A stretch of 64,000 bases of DNA from Mycolicibacterium helvum (GTDB lineage: Bacteria; Actinomycetota; Actinomycetes; Mycobacteriales; Mycobacteriaceae): the NCBI RefSeq assembly GCF_010731895.1, contig NZ_AP022596.1, positions 1,178,001 through 1,242,000 of the forward strand, in the 5' to 3' direction. This document shows, piece after piece, positions 45,701 through 53,723 of the stretch (position 1 is the first letter of the stretch; each line of letters begins with the position of its first letter). Made by a program: the position numbers and the translations under genes. Under the pieces are notes generated by a model, which saw only the letters and a program-made list of their open reading frames with translations, was not told the DNA's origin and ran no database searches.

Positions 45701-46236
45701 CCGTTGGGATGTGCGGCGGTGCCGTTACCGAAGAAGAAACTCACCAGCGTCTGGAGACCCCCGCCGACTCCGACCGCGGCCGACCTCGGCGTCTTGCTAG
45801 CCGACGCCACCGCAGCAGCGGGAACGGGCGGCGCCGAGCTCTCCGAGGACGCCGCCGGTGTGGCGCTGGTGGTGACGGTGCTGTCCTGCACCGCGGTCTT
45901 CTTGGTGCCCCGAGAAGGGCGCACCGGGCTCGATGAGCTCGGCTTCTTTCTGGCCGGGCCAGCATGGGCTTTCGACTTCGGCGACTCACCGGATGACGAA
46001 CTGCTCGACGCGGACGATCCCTTCGAGGCTGCCGAACCGGTCGAGTCGGCGGCCGCCACAGCCGGTACCGAGGCAATTGCGGCGCCAACGCCGAGCGCAA
46101 CCGCCGAAGCACCAATCCAGGTCAGCACCCGCAGGTGTCCAGGCGCCGACTGCTTCGGCGCGGCAATGCCGCCGAACTCAGCCGGCAACATCCGTAGCTC
46201 ATGGACATCGGACGCGAATCGATCGGTCGAACTCAT
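42781..46236 (-). CDS. Secreted PGRS-type glycine-rich protein with C39-like cysteine peptidase domain
   Basis: This 1151-residue protein has a hydrophobic export segment at about 38-63 (VLTWIGASAVALGVGAAIAS), a Ser/Lys/Pro-rich stretch to about 130, a PGRS region of GG-N/A/T-GG repeats at about 195-765, a beta-rich repeat around 800-890 (TYTVTTQPRYGTVTREANGSYTY), and a final domain of about 220 residues. In that domain Gln945, Cys950 (SYGNC), His1083 (PNHGVVVV) and Asp1101 (YLNDSGNP) have the order and spacing of a C39/papain-like peptidase. There is no PE domain, so export should be Sec-type. GGGGAG precedes the ATG at 46236. Its substrate is unknown. Confidence 0.87.
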   Translation of the reverse strand: MSSTDRFASDVHELRMLPAEFGGIAAPKQSAPGHLRVLTWIGASAVALGVGAAIASVPAVAAADSTGSAASKGSSASSSSSSGESPKSKAHAGPARKKPSSSSPVRPSRGTKKTAVQDSTVTTSATPAASSESSAPPVPAAAVASASKTPRSAAVGVGGGLQTLVSFFFGNGTAAHPNGGIIIGNGYSWTASTCGAAVSCNGGNGGILGNGGNGFNGGNGGAAGWFGNGGAGGAGVLGLNGGRGGDGGAGGLVTGNGGAGGTGAQSLEGHIRGGNGGSAGLYGNGGAGGAGGAAQTNGGPVPQGAKGGTGGRGGTGGLLNGNGGAGGAGGGGYGVGADGGVGGAGGNTGLVSLSGRAGAGGYGGVGTNGGDGGDGGDGGRLSLFAIGGSGGGGGDAARTSTTPVTGGKGGGGGDGGLWMGSGGSGGDGGYGGGDGGDGGDVGRLSILGAGGSGGRGGVGQNGLYGINGSIRNPDGTPSDTPNGTDGKPGGAGGSGGNGGNGSWFIGRGGDGGDSGAGGKGGDGGSGANQINIKDSDDPVKPGGDGGNGGAGGAGGQEGGDPGSGRYFFFTPSNGRWGASGAGGAGGAGGAGGLGQGTADDEFYTSGGNGGRGGNGGAGGAGGAATNTAFAGNGGAGGAGGAGGSGGFGGRTVVGTDYRYYGVGGVAGVAGNGGRGGDGGAGSSVSVSGIGGTGGAGGTGGAGGKGYSGVNGADGGTGGDGGDGGADGGAGRETGGYGGSGGQGGQGSVRDNPAGSRARNGDIGSAGDNGIPAPPTPGATSVASKATAAQLPSPQSTWNNFIGRLNYIFFNTSPAVLTSLSAGDGPNKPISVDVNAYSNNGYGVTYTVTTQPRYGTVTREANGSYTYQVNQALVKPGMTDSFVITAENGAGARLPGVLGDVQNLLHSWAVAVGLAQPDTSSTLISVTVTGDGFYGNTDNAKYWVKQSYGNCILMAGAMAVGQLRGSVELEPSEAEIVNYAKTTNSVINPGKVIYIDENSPDGANAPDTAALLNYRYGNEVHAEVQSYKITEGQQALRDLEANIARGNAAIVVINSQTVWAAVQCTTGDCAGSTDGIPDWTEPNHGVVVVAVDTANGIVYLNDSGNPIQGELVQDADGNWVKKYPYGEPVTIGAFMNAWQSTGFETIFVSKKV

Positions 46237-46753
46237 ATGGGCAACTCCCCGTTGTAGCCATAGTTTGATTGACGGCAGGCTCACAGAAACCTGACAGCAA
46301 GACGGAGCATAAGGGCAACTAACTAACGCGTCTATATTTGCTTGAAAACTAGTTCACCGCGTCGGCAAGCCGTTGCCACTTGGGCATTGCGCGTTAACTG
46401 TCAGACTCGCGGCTCAAAACCAAAATCGCGGCAGTCGGGTTTGGCACTCCGCGGAGGTCAGTCCATAGGCATCAGTCACGACCTGCGCGACGTTGGATAC
46501 CACGCCGATTAGTCGTTCAGCAACAGCATCTTTCGTTGGTGTCCGAGGAGAACTTAATGCCGGACATCCCCTGGGCGGAATCATCAGCCCTCGGAAACAC
46601 CACTCTCCTACCCGCTTTCCCACCCATTTCGCTGCGATAAACCTACGGTTCCGAAGGTTGCTCTTAGCAAATTGACGCATGCGACATTCATTCGCTGGAG
46701 CGTCCATTATGTGTCGGCCTCTGGCACTTTTTGACACTCCGTAGCAGTGACGG
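46237..46753. other. Intergenic region, no convincing gene
   Basis: About 515 bases with lower GC lie upstream of the PGRS-C39 gene. The frames open here have no protein-like composition or ribosome binding site. The part next to 46236 is the leader of the PGRS gene; the rest lies beyond the 3' end of the MOSC-fusion gene. Confidence 0.4.
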
Positions 46754-48514
46754 TCAGAGGTCGACGATGACGTCCTCGGACGGTGTCGCGACGCACAGCA
46801 GGATGTTCCCCTCGGCCGGCGGTTCCAGCGGCTCGAGTTCATAGCGAACCTGGCCCGACAGCAGCGCCGTCTCGCAGGTGTGGCAGACCCCGGTGCGGCA
46901 CGACCACTGCGTCGGCACGTCGCATGCCTCGGCGAATTCGAGCAAGCTGGTGTCGGCTGACCGCCACGGAGCCGACAGCCCGCTACGCGCGAACTGCACG
47001 TTCGGCCCCGCCCCGGGTGGCCCGTCGGGGAGGTGTGGCGGCTTCAGGGGCGCAGCGGCGATGCCCGGGGTGATCGCGTCGTGCGCGCCGAATCGCTCCG
47101 AATGGATGCTGCCGACGCTGATCCCACAGGCAACGAGGCCGTCGCTCACCGCGTCCATGAATCGCTCCGGCCCGCACACGTAGACGTCTGCCTCAACCGG
47201 TAGCCCCATCTCTCCCAGTGCTTCTGCCGAGAGTCGACCCTGTAGGTCGTAGTCGGCACCGAGCTGGTCGGTGGTCCCCGGGCTGCTGTAGAAGACGCGC
47301 GATTGACCGTGCGGCAGCAGATTCAACAGACCACGCGCTTCGCGTGCGAACGCCTGCTCGGTGCCGTTGCGGGCGCTGTGAAGCCACCAAACAGGACGAC
47401 TCGACCCGCTCTCGGCCAAGGAATAGAGCATCGCGAGCACCGGGGTGACGCCAACGCCTGCCGACACCAGGATCACCGGACTCGAGCTGTCATCGAGGAA
47501 GAAGCTCCCCCGTGGCGCCGCCACCTCGATCAGATCGCCCACCTTCACGTGGTCGTGGATGTAGGCACTCACAGTTCCCATGGGCTCACGCTTGACGCCG
47601 ATGCGGTACTCCGCCGAACCGGGTTCGTTGGACAACGAGTAGTTACGGACCAGCGGCGACCCGGCCTGCCCGACGGGAATACGCACCACGATCGACTGGC
47701 CGGCAAGCCATTTCGGCAGTGCTGTGTGGGCGGGGTCGGCCAACAGCACTGAGCGGATATATCTGCTCTCGTCACGCACCGCGGTGACCTTCAGCGGCCG
47801 GAATCCCGGCCAGGCCGGCGGCGGTGCGGCCACTCCGATCAGCCCGCTATTGCCGGTTGCCGGGTCCTGCTCGAGCAGACTCCGTAGTGAGGTCTTCCAG
47901 CCCGGGCTCAACGCCGGAATGTCCGCCGCGCGTTGCAGCGCCTCGCGCGGATGGCCCGGGAGGTAGAGCAAGGCGTCAATCTCGGCGACGCTGACCCGGT
48001 GTGGGCCGTCGGCGATTTTGACCACGTCGTGCCCAGCCGCCACTTCGCCCTCGGTCAGCACGCGGCAGTAGAACCCGGGTCGGTGATGCGAGACCAGCAG
48101 GGCGGCCATGCGTGGCTCGCCGATACGCATGCCGACGCGGTAGCAGGTCACCCGGGGCTGCGTCACCTCGAGGACCACGTCACCGATCCGGTACCGATCA
48201 CCGATGCAGACCTCGTCGTCGGGCAACCCGTCGACGGTCAGATTCTCCCCGAACGCGCCGGGGGTCAGGTCGTCACGGCCGAGCACGGTCGCCCAATGAT
48301 CATAGGAGGCAAGCTGATACACCAGTACCGCTCGGTTTTCGCCTCCGTGGCCACCGAGATCGCCCTGGCCGTCACCGTCGATATTGAGTCGGCGGACCAG
48401 CCGCGGACCGGTCACCGGGGTCTTCCACGAGCCGGTGTAGACGGTGCGCCCGTTCCACTCCACGTCCTTAGGAAGCCCCACGTTGACCGACACCAGTTTG
48501 GCCATATCCGTCAC
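46754..48514 (-). CDS. MOSC domain fused to ferredoxin reductase and [2Fe-2S] ferredoxin
   Basis: This 586-residue enzyme has three parts. Residues 1-about 225 form a YiiM-like MOSC domain (GGENRAVLVYQLASYDHWATVLG, PGAFGENLTVDG, TQPRVTCYRVGMRI with a Cys likely to contact the molybdenum cofactor or sulfur). The next part is a ferredoxin-NADP reductase-type FAD/NAD module (RNYSLSN, PVILVSAGVGVTPVLAML, DVYVCGPERFM). The end is a plant-type [2Fe-2S] ferredoxin (PTQWSCRTGVCHTCETALL, NILLCVATP). This suggests NAD(P)H-driven reduction at a molybdopterin or N-hydroxylated substrate. The GTG at 48514 overlaps the upstream flavin-enzyme stop (GTGA), showing coupling. Confidence 0.9.
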   Translation of the reverse strand: MTDMAKLVSVNVGLPKDVEWNGRTVYTGSWKTPVTGPRLVRRLNIDGDGQGDLGGHGGENRAVLVYQLASYDHWATVLGRDDLTPGAFGENLTVDGLPDDEVCIGDRYRIGDVVLEVTQPRVTCYRVGMRIGEPRMAALLVSHHRPGFYCRVLTEGEVAAGHDVVKIADGPHRVSVAEIDALLYLPGHPREALQRAADIPALSPGWKTSLRSLLEQDPATGNSGLIGVAAPPPAWPGFRPLKVTAVRDESRYIRSVLLADPAHTALPKWLAGQSIVVRIPVGQAGSPLVRNYSLSNEPGSAEYRIGVKREPMGTVSAYIHDHVKVGDLIEVAAPRGSFFLDDSSSPVILVSAGVGVTPVLAMLYSLAESGSSRPVWWLHSARNGTEQAFAREARGLLNLLPHGQSRVFYSSPGTTDQLGADYDLQGRLSAEALGEMGLPVEADVYVCGPERFMDAVSDGLVACGISVGSIHSERFGAHDAITPGIAAAPLKPPHLPDGPPGAGPNVQFARSGLSAPWRSADTSLLEFAEACDVPTQWSCRTGVCHTCETALLSGQVRYELEPLEPPAEGNILLCVATPSEDVIVDL

Positions 48515-49149
48515 CGTTGGCCGTCCGCGAGTTGCTCACGCAGGCGGGCATTTTCAGCTTGTAGCGCGCTGAGCTGATCACGCAGTGATGCTATGGCCGA
48601 TTCAAGCTCAGCGACGGTGAAGCGGGGCGTGATGTGCTGTTGGCAGTTCCAGTCATAGGCCTCGACGGTGACGAGCACGGCGCGCTCGATGACCGCGTCA
48701 TACGTGTCGTCGGTCAAGGACTTCACCAACTCGGGGTCGTCGTCGGCGGTCACGATGCGGGCGTGGCCGAAGATCTTCAGGCGGCGCTGGTTCGCATAGT
48801 CGAGGGCGATGATGGCAACCCTGTCATCGCCGCTGACATTACCGGTGCTGATGTACTGGAGGTTGCCGCGGAAGTCAGCCCAGCCGATGGTGTGCTCGTC
48901 CAGGGAATGGATGAATCCGGGTTTCCCACCGCGGAATTGGACATACGGCCAGCCGGTCTCCGACACCGAGGCGAGAAAGAACCCGTCGCGCTCGCTCAGA
49001 TAGTCCTTCTCGTCGTCGGTGAGCGAGTCAACGCCCGGCGATGCCGTGCCCGTCGCGACCTTGCGGCCGTAGAACCCTTCGCTGCCGTGCTCACCCTGGA
49101 CGGCGCGGACATCGTCGGTGAACGCGATCGACGCGTAATGCTTGCTCAT
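48511..49149 (-). CDS. Pyridoxamine 5'-phosphate oxidase-family flavin protein with coiled-coil tail
   Basis: This 212-residue split-barrel protein has the PNPOx-family core: DYLSERDGFFLASVSETGWPYVQFRGGKPGF, NLQYISTGNVSGDDRVAIIALDYANQRRLKIFGHARI. The last 40 residues (ELESAIASLRDQLSALQAENARLREQLADG) form a leucine-zipper-like coiled coil, an unusual addition likely to mediate oligomerisation. The ATG at 49149 follows GGAGGGG. It is coupled to the MOSC fusion gene by a GTGA overlap, so it may hand electrons to, or work on the same compound as, that enzyme. FMN or F420 as cofactor cannot be told apart here. Confidence 0.85.
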   Translation of the reverse strand: MSKHYASIAFTDDVRAVQGEHGSEGFYGRKVATGTASPGVDSLTDDEKDYLSERDGFFLASVSETGWPYVQFRGGKPGFIHSLDEHTIGWADFRGNLQYISTGNVSGDDRVAIIALDYANQRRLKIFGHARIVTADDDPELVKSLTDDTYDAVIERAVLVTVEAYDWNCQQHITPRFTVAELESAIASLRDQLSALQAENARLREQLADGQR

Positions 49150-49168
49150 ACCCCTCCGCCAACACCTG

Positions 49169-49630
49169 TCATTGCAACGGGAATTCCCTGCCTCGCTCAT
49201 TTTCGGGCCGGCTCCCGAAGTAGCGGCGTTCGGACTCGTCGATGGCGACGTCGTTGATACTGGCCTCGCGCCGGCGCATCAGTCCGTTGTCGTCGAACTC
49301 CCACAACTCATTGCCGTAGCTGCGCCACCATTGGCCGCTCGCGTCGTGGCATTCGTATTGGAAGCGCACCGCGATGCGGTTTCCGTGGAAGTCCCACAGG
49401 CTTTTCCGCAACGCATAGTCGAGTTCGCGGCGCCACTTGGCGGTGAGGAACTCCACGATCTGGTCGCGGCCGGTGATGAAGTGATCCCGGTTGCGCCAGA
49501 CGCTGTCGGGTGTGTACGCCAGGCTGACACGGTGCGGGTCGCGGGTGTTCCAGGCATCCTCGGCGGCTTGCACCTTCTGCATCGCGGCGTCCAGGTTGAA
49601 CGGCGGGAAGGGGGGACGCGCTTCCGTCAC
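49169..49630 (-). CDS. DUF1348 / NTF2-like protein
   Basis: This 153-residue protein has an NTF2/SnoaL-like cone fold. The signature [48 protein letters not shown] and [29 protein letters not shown] match DUF1348 proteins. Their function is unknown, though many act as small hydrolases or isomerases. Its ATG overlaps the stop of the isochorismatase-like gene by four bases, and the flavin-enzyme gene follows, so all four genes form one operon. Confidence 0.9.
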   Translation of the reverse strand: MTEARPPFPPFNLDAAMQKVQAAEDAWNTRDPHRVSLAYTPDSVWRNRDHFITGRDQIVEFLTAKWRRELDYALRKSLWDFHGNRIAVRFQYECHDASGQWWRSYGNELWEFDDNGLMRRREASINDVAIDESERRYFGSRPENERGREFPLQ

Positions 49631-50295
49631 GCCGGGCCTCCCGTCGGAACTGTGATGGCTGCGATCACGTCATCGGTGGTCAGAACAGCGTGCGCCAGAA
49701 ACGCGAAGTTCACCAGTGCTGCCTGATAGCCGTCACCGCGGCTCGGATGTCGAGGACCGGCGGTCGCGTCGCGAACCACCGCGACCTCGAAGCCCTGCTC
49801 GAGCAGATCCCGCAGATGCGACTCCACACACATGTTGGCGAGCATGCCGCACAGGATGATCTTGGCGATCCCGCGCTTGCGCAGTTGCAAGACCAGGTCG
49901 TTGGTTTGGGGTCCCCAAACCTTGTGTGGGCTGGCCACGATCGTCGCCCCGTCCTCGATGAAGGGCTTGAACTCCTCGAGCCAGTCTGCACCTGATCCGG
50001 TGAATCCGTCTAGGGTCAGAGCTCCGCGCCGCGCGAACGTGTCGGTGCGCAGTTCGTCGGATTCCAGCGGGCCGTTGAACAGCCAGCCGTGGTCGGTCGG
50101 ATAGAAGTAGTGCGGGGAGATGATCACAGTGAACCCGCCGGCCTTGGCGGCGGTGAAGATCTCGATGAGGTGCCGCACCGTATCGTTCTCGGTCACGCTG
50201 GCTTCCAGCACCTCCCAGTTCTTGCCCGACGGGCTGAGCACATCGTTCTGCGGGTCGATGACGACCACGGCGGTATCACTGGAGTCAAGGTTCAC
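49627..50295 (-). CDS. Isochorismatase-family cysteine hydrolase
   Basis: This 222-residue alpha-beta hydrolase of the isochorismatase-like family has the N-terminal catalytic Asp in [11 protein letters not shown], a lysine in VASPHKVWG, and the nucleophile Cys in [30 protein letters not shown]. Members hydrolyse amides such as nicotinamide, N-carbamoyl compounds or similar. It is the first gene of the operon isochorismatase, NTF2-like, flavin enzyme, MOSC fusion. The operon looks like a small catabolic or detoxification pathway for a nitrogen-containing compound. A GGAGGA site precedes the start. Confidence 0.9.
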   Translation of the reverse strand: MNLDSSDTAVVVIDPQNDVLSPSGKNWEVLEASVTENDTVRHLIEIFTAAKAGGFTVIISPHYFYPTDHGWLFNGPLESDELRTDTFARRGALTLDGFTGSGADWLEEFKPFIEDGATIVASPHKVWGPQTNDLVLQLRKRGIAKIILCGMLANMCVESHLRDLLEQGFEVAVVRDATAGPRHPSRGDGYQAALVNFAFLAHAVLTTDDVIAAITVPTGGPA

Positions 50296-50685
50296 GACGG
50301 TGGTTCCTCCTTGGACTGCGACTGGGGCCTGCCAAGCAAGTCTCGAACGTCGCCGTCAATCCCGCTACCCCGAACTTGCACAGCTGCCATGACTTGACCT
50401 GGACCCGTTGCTCTCGCAGTATCTCCACGACCCGTCAAACGGGCTCTGGCTGGTCGACCACATCAAGATCGGTTTCCTGGATCCGCTTTACGTCATCTTG
50501 CTGTCGAAAGCCTGCCGCTACCAACGTGATCCGCAGTCCGCGCCAGCGCTGACCTGAATCCCCGCGCACGTTGGGAACGACGCATACGATGCGTGACGAG
50601 TCACCCTTCTATGCCGGAGGAGCTACGTGGCTGCACGCCGGAAAGGCCATCCGCTCAACGCATCCCAACAGCGCACGTGGCTGAA
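50296..50685. other. Intergenic region with a possible gene fragment
   Basis: About 390 bases lie between the isochorismatase gene start and the 3' end of the acyl-CoA dehydrogenase-like gene. On the plus strand, bases 50393-50556 encode a protein-like stretch (LHDPSNGLWLVDHIK, then FLDPLYVILLSKACRYQR) with no start codon and a stop before it. It may be a decayed gene end. No other signal is clear. Confidence 0.3.
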
Positions 50686-51723
50686 CTAGATGCGGGCCTG
50701 CGAGCGCGACAGGTGGTCGATCAGCGACCGCTTGAGCTCGGGCCGACTCGCGGCCACCAGCGTGAACAGCGCTGAGCGGGCCAGCAGCTGCGCGGGATCC
50801 GAGCAGAGCAACGACGGCCCACCGCGCGCGGCGACCAAGGCGGCGGCTGCGCGGGTGGCCAACTCGCAGCCGTCGGCGCGGGCGCGCAACAAAGTCGATG
50901 CGTCGCTCAGTCCGGCGTCGAGTCGCTCCCGTACCGTGTCGGCCTGCCCGCGCAGTGCGGTTGCCGCCGCATTCTCCCCTGCCTCATCGAGCAGCCGTGC
51001 GCACCGGCCGACCAGACCGATGGGCAGCGTGGCGTTGAGCCGCGATCCGAAGTTCTGATTAGCCATGAAGTCCGCGCGCGATGCCCTGCTGACAATCCGG
51101 TCGTCGGGGATGAACAGGCCGTCGACCTCCAACGCCACTGTCTGTGAGGCATCGGCGACGAACAACCGTTGGGCGGTCACCGTCGTGATTCCTGGTTGGA
51201 CCTCAGCACTCACCAAACCCGCCACGATGTCACCGGTTTCGACGTCGCCGGCCGAGATCTGGATAACGTCGATGATGCCCCAGCCGCTGACGAACGGCGC
51301 GTGCCCAGCCAACCGCCATCCGCCGGATACCCGTTGCGCACGCATCCTTGGCGGCACGGGCACCGCCCCCGCATAGGCAACCCCGCCGCGAATGCTCCCG
51401 GCGATCGCGCCTGGAACGAATTCGTCGCGCAAGCAGTGATTGCCGGTCGCGGTCAGCGCGGCGAGCATGCCGTGGTGCTGCACCCAGGTGAACGCGGTGG
51501 CCAAGCAGCCGCCCGCCATCGTTTCCAAGATCGCGGTGATCTGCGCCAAGTCCAGTCCCGGCCCACCGACATCGGCGGGTGCGGCAATCCCGTACAGCCC
51601 CGCATCGGCAAGGGTCTCCCAATGGCTGTCTGGCACGTGACCAGTGCGATCCACCGCCAGCGCCGCGGGGAACAACACAGTGTCGGCGATCTCGTGGGCC
51701 CGCTCAACCAGGTTCGATGTCAC
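50686..51723 (-). CDS. Acyl-CoA dehydrogenase-family protein, divergent
   Basis: This 345-residue protein has acyl-CoA dehydrogenase architecture: an N-terminal helical domain (HWETLADAGLYGIAAPADVGGPGLDLAQITAILETMAGG), a beta domain (GGWRLAGHAPFVSGWGIIDVIQISA, where the FAD segment lies) and a helical C-terminus (ALVAARGGPSLLCSDPAQLLARSALFTLVAASRPELKRSLI). The typical C-terminal EGxSEIQ signature is missing, as in DszC/hydroxylase-like relatives, so it could be a flavin monooxygenase or a non-catalytic relative. It is a single gene with no partner nearby. Substrate unknown. Confidence 0.8.
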   Translation of the reverse strand: MTSNLVERAHEIADTVLFPAALAVDRTGHVPDSHWETLADAGLYGIAAPADVGGPGLDLAQITAILETMAGGCLATAFTWVQHHGMLAALTATGNHCLRDEFVPGAIAGSIRGGVAYAGAVPVPPRMRAQRVSGGWRLAGHAPFVSGWGIIDVIQISAGDVETGDIVAGLVSAEVQPGITTVTAQRLFVADASQTVALEVDGLFIPDDRIVSRASRADFMANQNFGSRLNATLPIGLVGRCARLLDEAGENAAATALRGQADTVRERLDAGLSDASTLLRARADGCELATRAAAALVAARGGPSLLCSDPAQLLARSALFTLVAASRPELKRSLIDHLSRSQARI

Positions 51724-51869
51724 GTCATGACGTTAGCGTGGTTGCAGAGATGATCATGCTCATGAGTGGGGCCCCTGGGGCTGCTGCGCCAGATGTGCAG
51801 GGCTTCAGCGAGGGATCTCAACCAAACACCCTGGGGCCAGCAGTCTTTGGCATAGGCCCGAGAGGTTTT

Positions 51870-52265
51870 TCAGGCTGATAGCCAAGGGGAATCGATCGCC
51901 GTCTGCGACGAGCCGGCTTCACGACCGATCAGTTCGACCGCGTCCCCCACGTCGACGGTGACGACGTCTTCGGCAGGCCGTGTGACGAAAGGAATTTGGA
52001 GCAGACCATAGAAGTCGTCGGTCACGGCGAAGGTGTGCGCACGGGCGAATAATGGCTGCGCGTCGAAGACCCGCACCCGAAGCTTCTCCCGGCTGAGCCT
52101 GCCCAATTCCCGGCCGGATTCGGGGTCGGTGATCATCGGACCCGTGCTGGAGTTGACCGCAAAGACCATGCCGACGGCTACCCCGGCCTCGGTACCGCGA
52201 TTGATGACCAGCGTGTAGTCATCCTCGATCAGCGCGACCCGTCCCGCGATGGACTCCTCGGTCAC
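51870..52265 (-). CDS. Hypothetical soluble protein
   Basis: This 131-residue, beta-rich protein (RVALIEDDYTLVINRGTEAGVAVGMVFAVNS, EKLRVRVFDAQPLFARAHTFAVTDD) has a repeated GTEAGVAVGM-type turn similar to small barrel domains seen in envelope proteins such as FlgT C-terminal regions. I do not recognise a family with confidence. Its start overlaps the stop of the upstream membrane protein gene by four bases, so the pair probably works together. Confidence 0.7.
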   Translation of the reverse strand: MTEESIAGRVALIEDDYTLVINRGTEAGVAVGMVFAVNSSTGPMITDPESGRELGRLSREKLRVRVFDAQPLFARAHTFAVTDDFYGLLQIPFVTRPAEDVVTVDVGDAVELIGREAGSSQTAIDSPWLSA

Positions 52266-53035
52266 GATGCCGCTCGCGAATTGCTTTCTCGCAATGCCGA
52301 AGTCGACCCGGCCTGAATCCGCGGCCGTAGGCCGTAGTCATCCGCACGCAGTGGGACGTCGAAGAAGCTTGTGACGTCATGTTCGGTTCCCAACGTGAGC
52401 TCGACCGCGGTCTTCGCCTGGAAGAGCGCGATCACCGCCTGCTGGTGATGTTCGGTGCCGAACGAGGTCAGAGCCTGCGTAAGTTTCGTGTCGACGTAGT
52501 GGACCGAGCGCTCCAGGTCCGAGGTGGCTGGTTGCGCCGTCTGCGTTTGTTGGGTCGATTCGGTGGCGAGTCCGCTGTACCAGCGGTGACCGAGCGCCCC
52601 GAGGATGGCGGCACATACCGGGATCACCACGACGATGCAGATCAATCCGAGGGTGGTGTGGAGTGTGATCGCGCCGACGACACCGAGGAGCATCGTCGCT
52701 CCGGCGCCGAAGCACAGTTGCACGCCGGCCGGCACTGCCTGGATAACGTGCCAGACCTGCCTGACGGCACGCGCGCCGGATCGAGCGACGCCGGCAACGA
52801 ACCTGGCAATAGCCGTGACGGCTTTCAGTGCGGTCCGGCCCATCTCATCGGCCTGTTTGCGAGTGATCGGAGACTTCGGCATTGACCAGGTGCGCTGCGG
52901 TGACGGAGCGGCTGCGGCCTGGGGTTCGGCTGGCTCCTCGGCCGCCACGGGCTCGGCTGCGGGAGGAGCAACGGGTTGCTCGTTCGGCCCCTCCGCGGGC
53001 GGTTCCGTCGTAGTCACATTTGCATCAGTAGCCAC
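52262..53035 (-). CDS. Hypothetical membrane protein with Pro/Ala-rich N-terminus
   Basis: This 257-residue protein has an acidic Pro/Ala-rich N-terminus (about 50 residues), then a basic amphipathic stretch, two close hydrophobic segments (LCFGAGATMLLGVVGAITL and LICIVVVIPVCAAILGAL), and a cytosolic C-terminal helical domain (TKLTQALTSFGTEHHQQAVIALFQAKTAVELTLG). This topology suggests a membrane hairpin with both ends inside. The gene is the first of a coupled pair with 51870. Function unknown; no family recognised. Confidence 0.7.
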   Translation of the reverse strand: MATDANVTTTEPPAEGPNEQPVAPPAAEPVAAEEPAEPQAAAAPSPQRTWSMPKSPITRKQADEMGRTALKAVTAIARFVAGVARSGARAVRQVWHVIQAVPAGVQLCFGAGATMLLGVVGAITLHTTLGLICIVVVIPVCAAILGALGHRWYSGLATESTQQTQTAQPATSDLERSVHYVDTKLTQALTSFGTEHHQQAVIALFQAKTAVELTLGTEHDVTSFFDVPLRADDYGLRPRIQAGSTSALRESNSRAAS

Positions 53036-53146
53036 ACCCGTATCATCGCCTGAATCGGCCCGAATCCCGGGTCTGGCACGCCGAGGCAGGACCGTCGGGC
53101 CTGGAAAATTCCAGGCTAGATCGCTCGACCGGGTGGAATTTGCCGA

Positions 53147-53641
53147 CTACCCGGCGGCCGAAGCGGCGATGTCGGCGGCGCTGAGGCCAGACAGGTCGGG
53201 GACGTTTTGCATGAGTTCGATGCGGGTGCCGTCGGGGTCGGTCAGGTAGATGAACCGCCCCGATGTCGGGTCGTCGACGTCGCCGAGCACGGTGCGCGTC
53301 GTCTCGACCAACTTCCCGCCGGCGGCGAGAACAGCCTCGGTCAATCCGTCGACGTCCTCGACTCGGAACGACAGGTGCGTGAAGCCAAGCTCAGTCATCG
53401 GCTTACGCTCGCCCGACCCGGTCATCTCGACGTCGACCCACTGCAGTAGCTCGATCCTGATGTCGTCGCGGATGAGCATCGCGGAGCGGAATTTGCCCTC
53501 CTGCTCCATAGTCACGGCGACTTCGTTGTTGTCGAAGTCGAACTGGTAGAGCAACGCGAACCCGAACACGTGCGTATAGAAGTGAATCGAACGGTCGAGG
53601 TCGGTCACGCAGACGCCAATGTGCGAGAAGCCTTGGATCAT
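53147..53641 (-). CDS. VOC-family (glyoxalase-like) protein
   Basis: This 164-residue protein is built of two beta-alpha-beta-beta-beta units typical of vicinal oxygen chelate enzymes. It starts with GFSHIGVCVTDLDRSIHFYTHVFGF and ends the second unit with GRFIYLTDPDGTRIELMQ. Metal ligand positions (His7, Glu in IELLQ, His in GFTHLSFRV, Glu in IELMQ) are present, so it probably binds a divalent metal. It may be a dioxygenase, isomerase or detoxifying enzyme. No neighbour points to a substrate. Confidence 0.9.
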   Translation of the reverse strand: MIQGFSHIGVCVTDLDRSIHFYTHVFGFALLYQFDFDNNEVAVTMEQEGKFRSAMLIRDDIRIELLQWVDVEMTGSGERKPMTELGFTHLSFRVEDVDGLTEAVLAAGGKLVETTRTVLGDVDDPTSGRFIYLTDPDGTRIELMQNVPDLSGLSAADIAASAAG

Positions 53642-53723
53642 GGGCGCAGTGTGTCAGAGCAACGCCCGTGCAGGTGAGAATGAGTACCGTTGACCGGGAG
53701 CACGTCAGTCGTCGGACCTGTCC

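Noticed and set aside
46414..46842. 142-codon minus-strand frame before the PGRS gene
   Set aside because: No protein-like composition, no ribosome binding site, and it overlaps the MOSC-fusion gene end.
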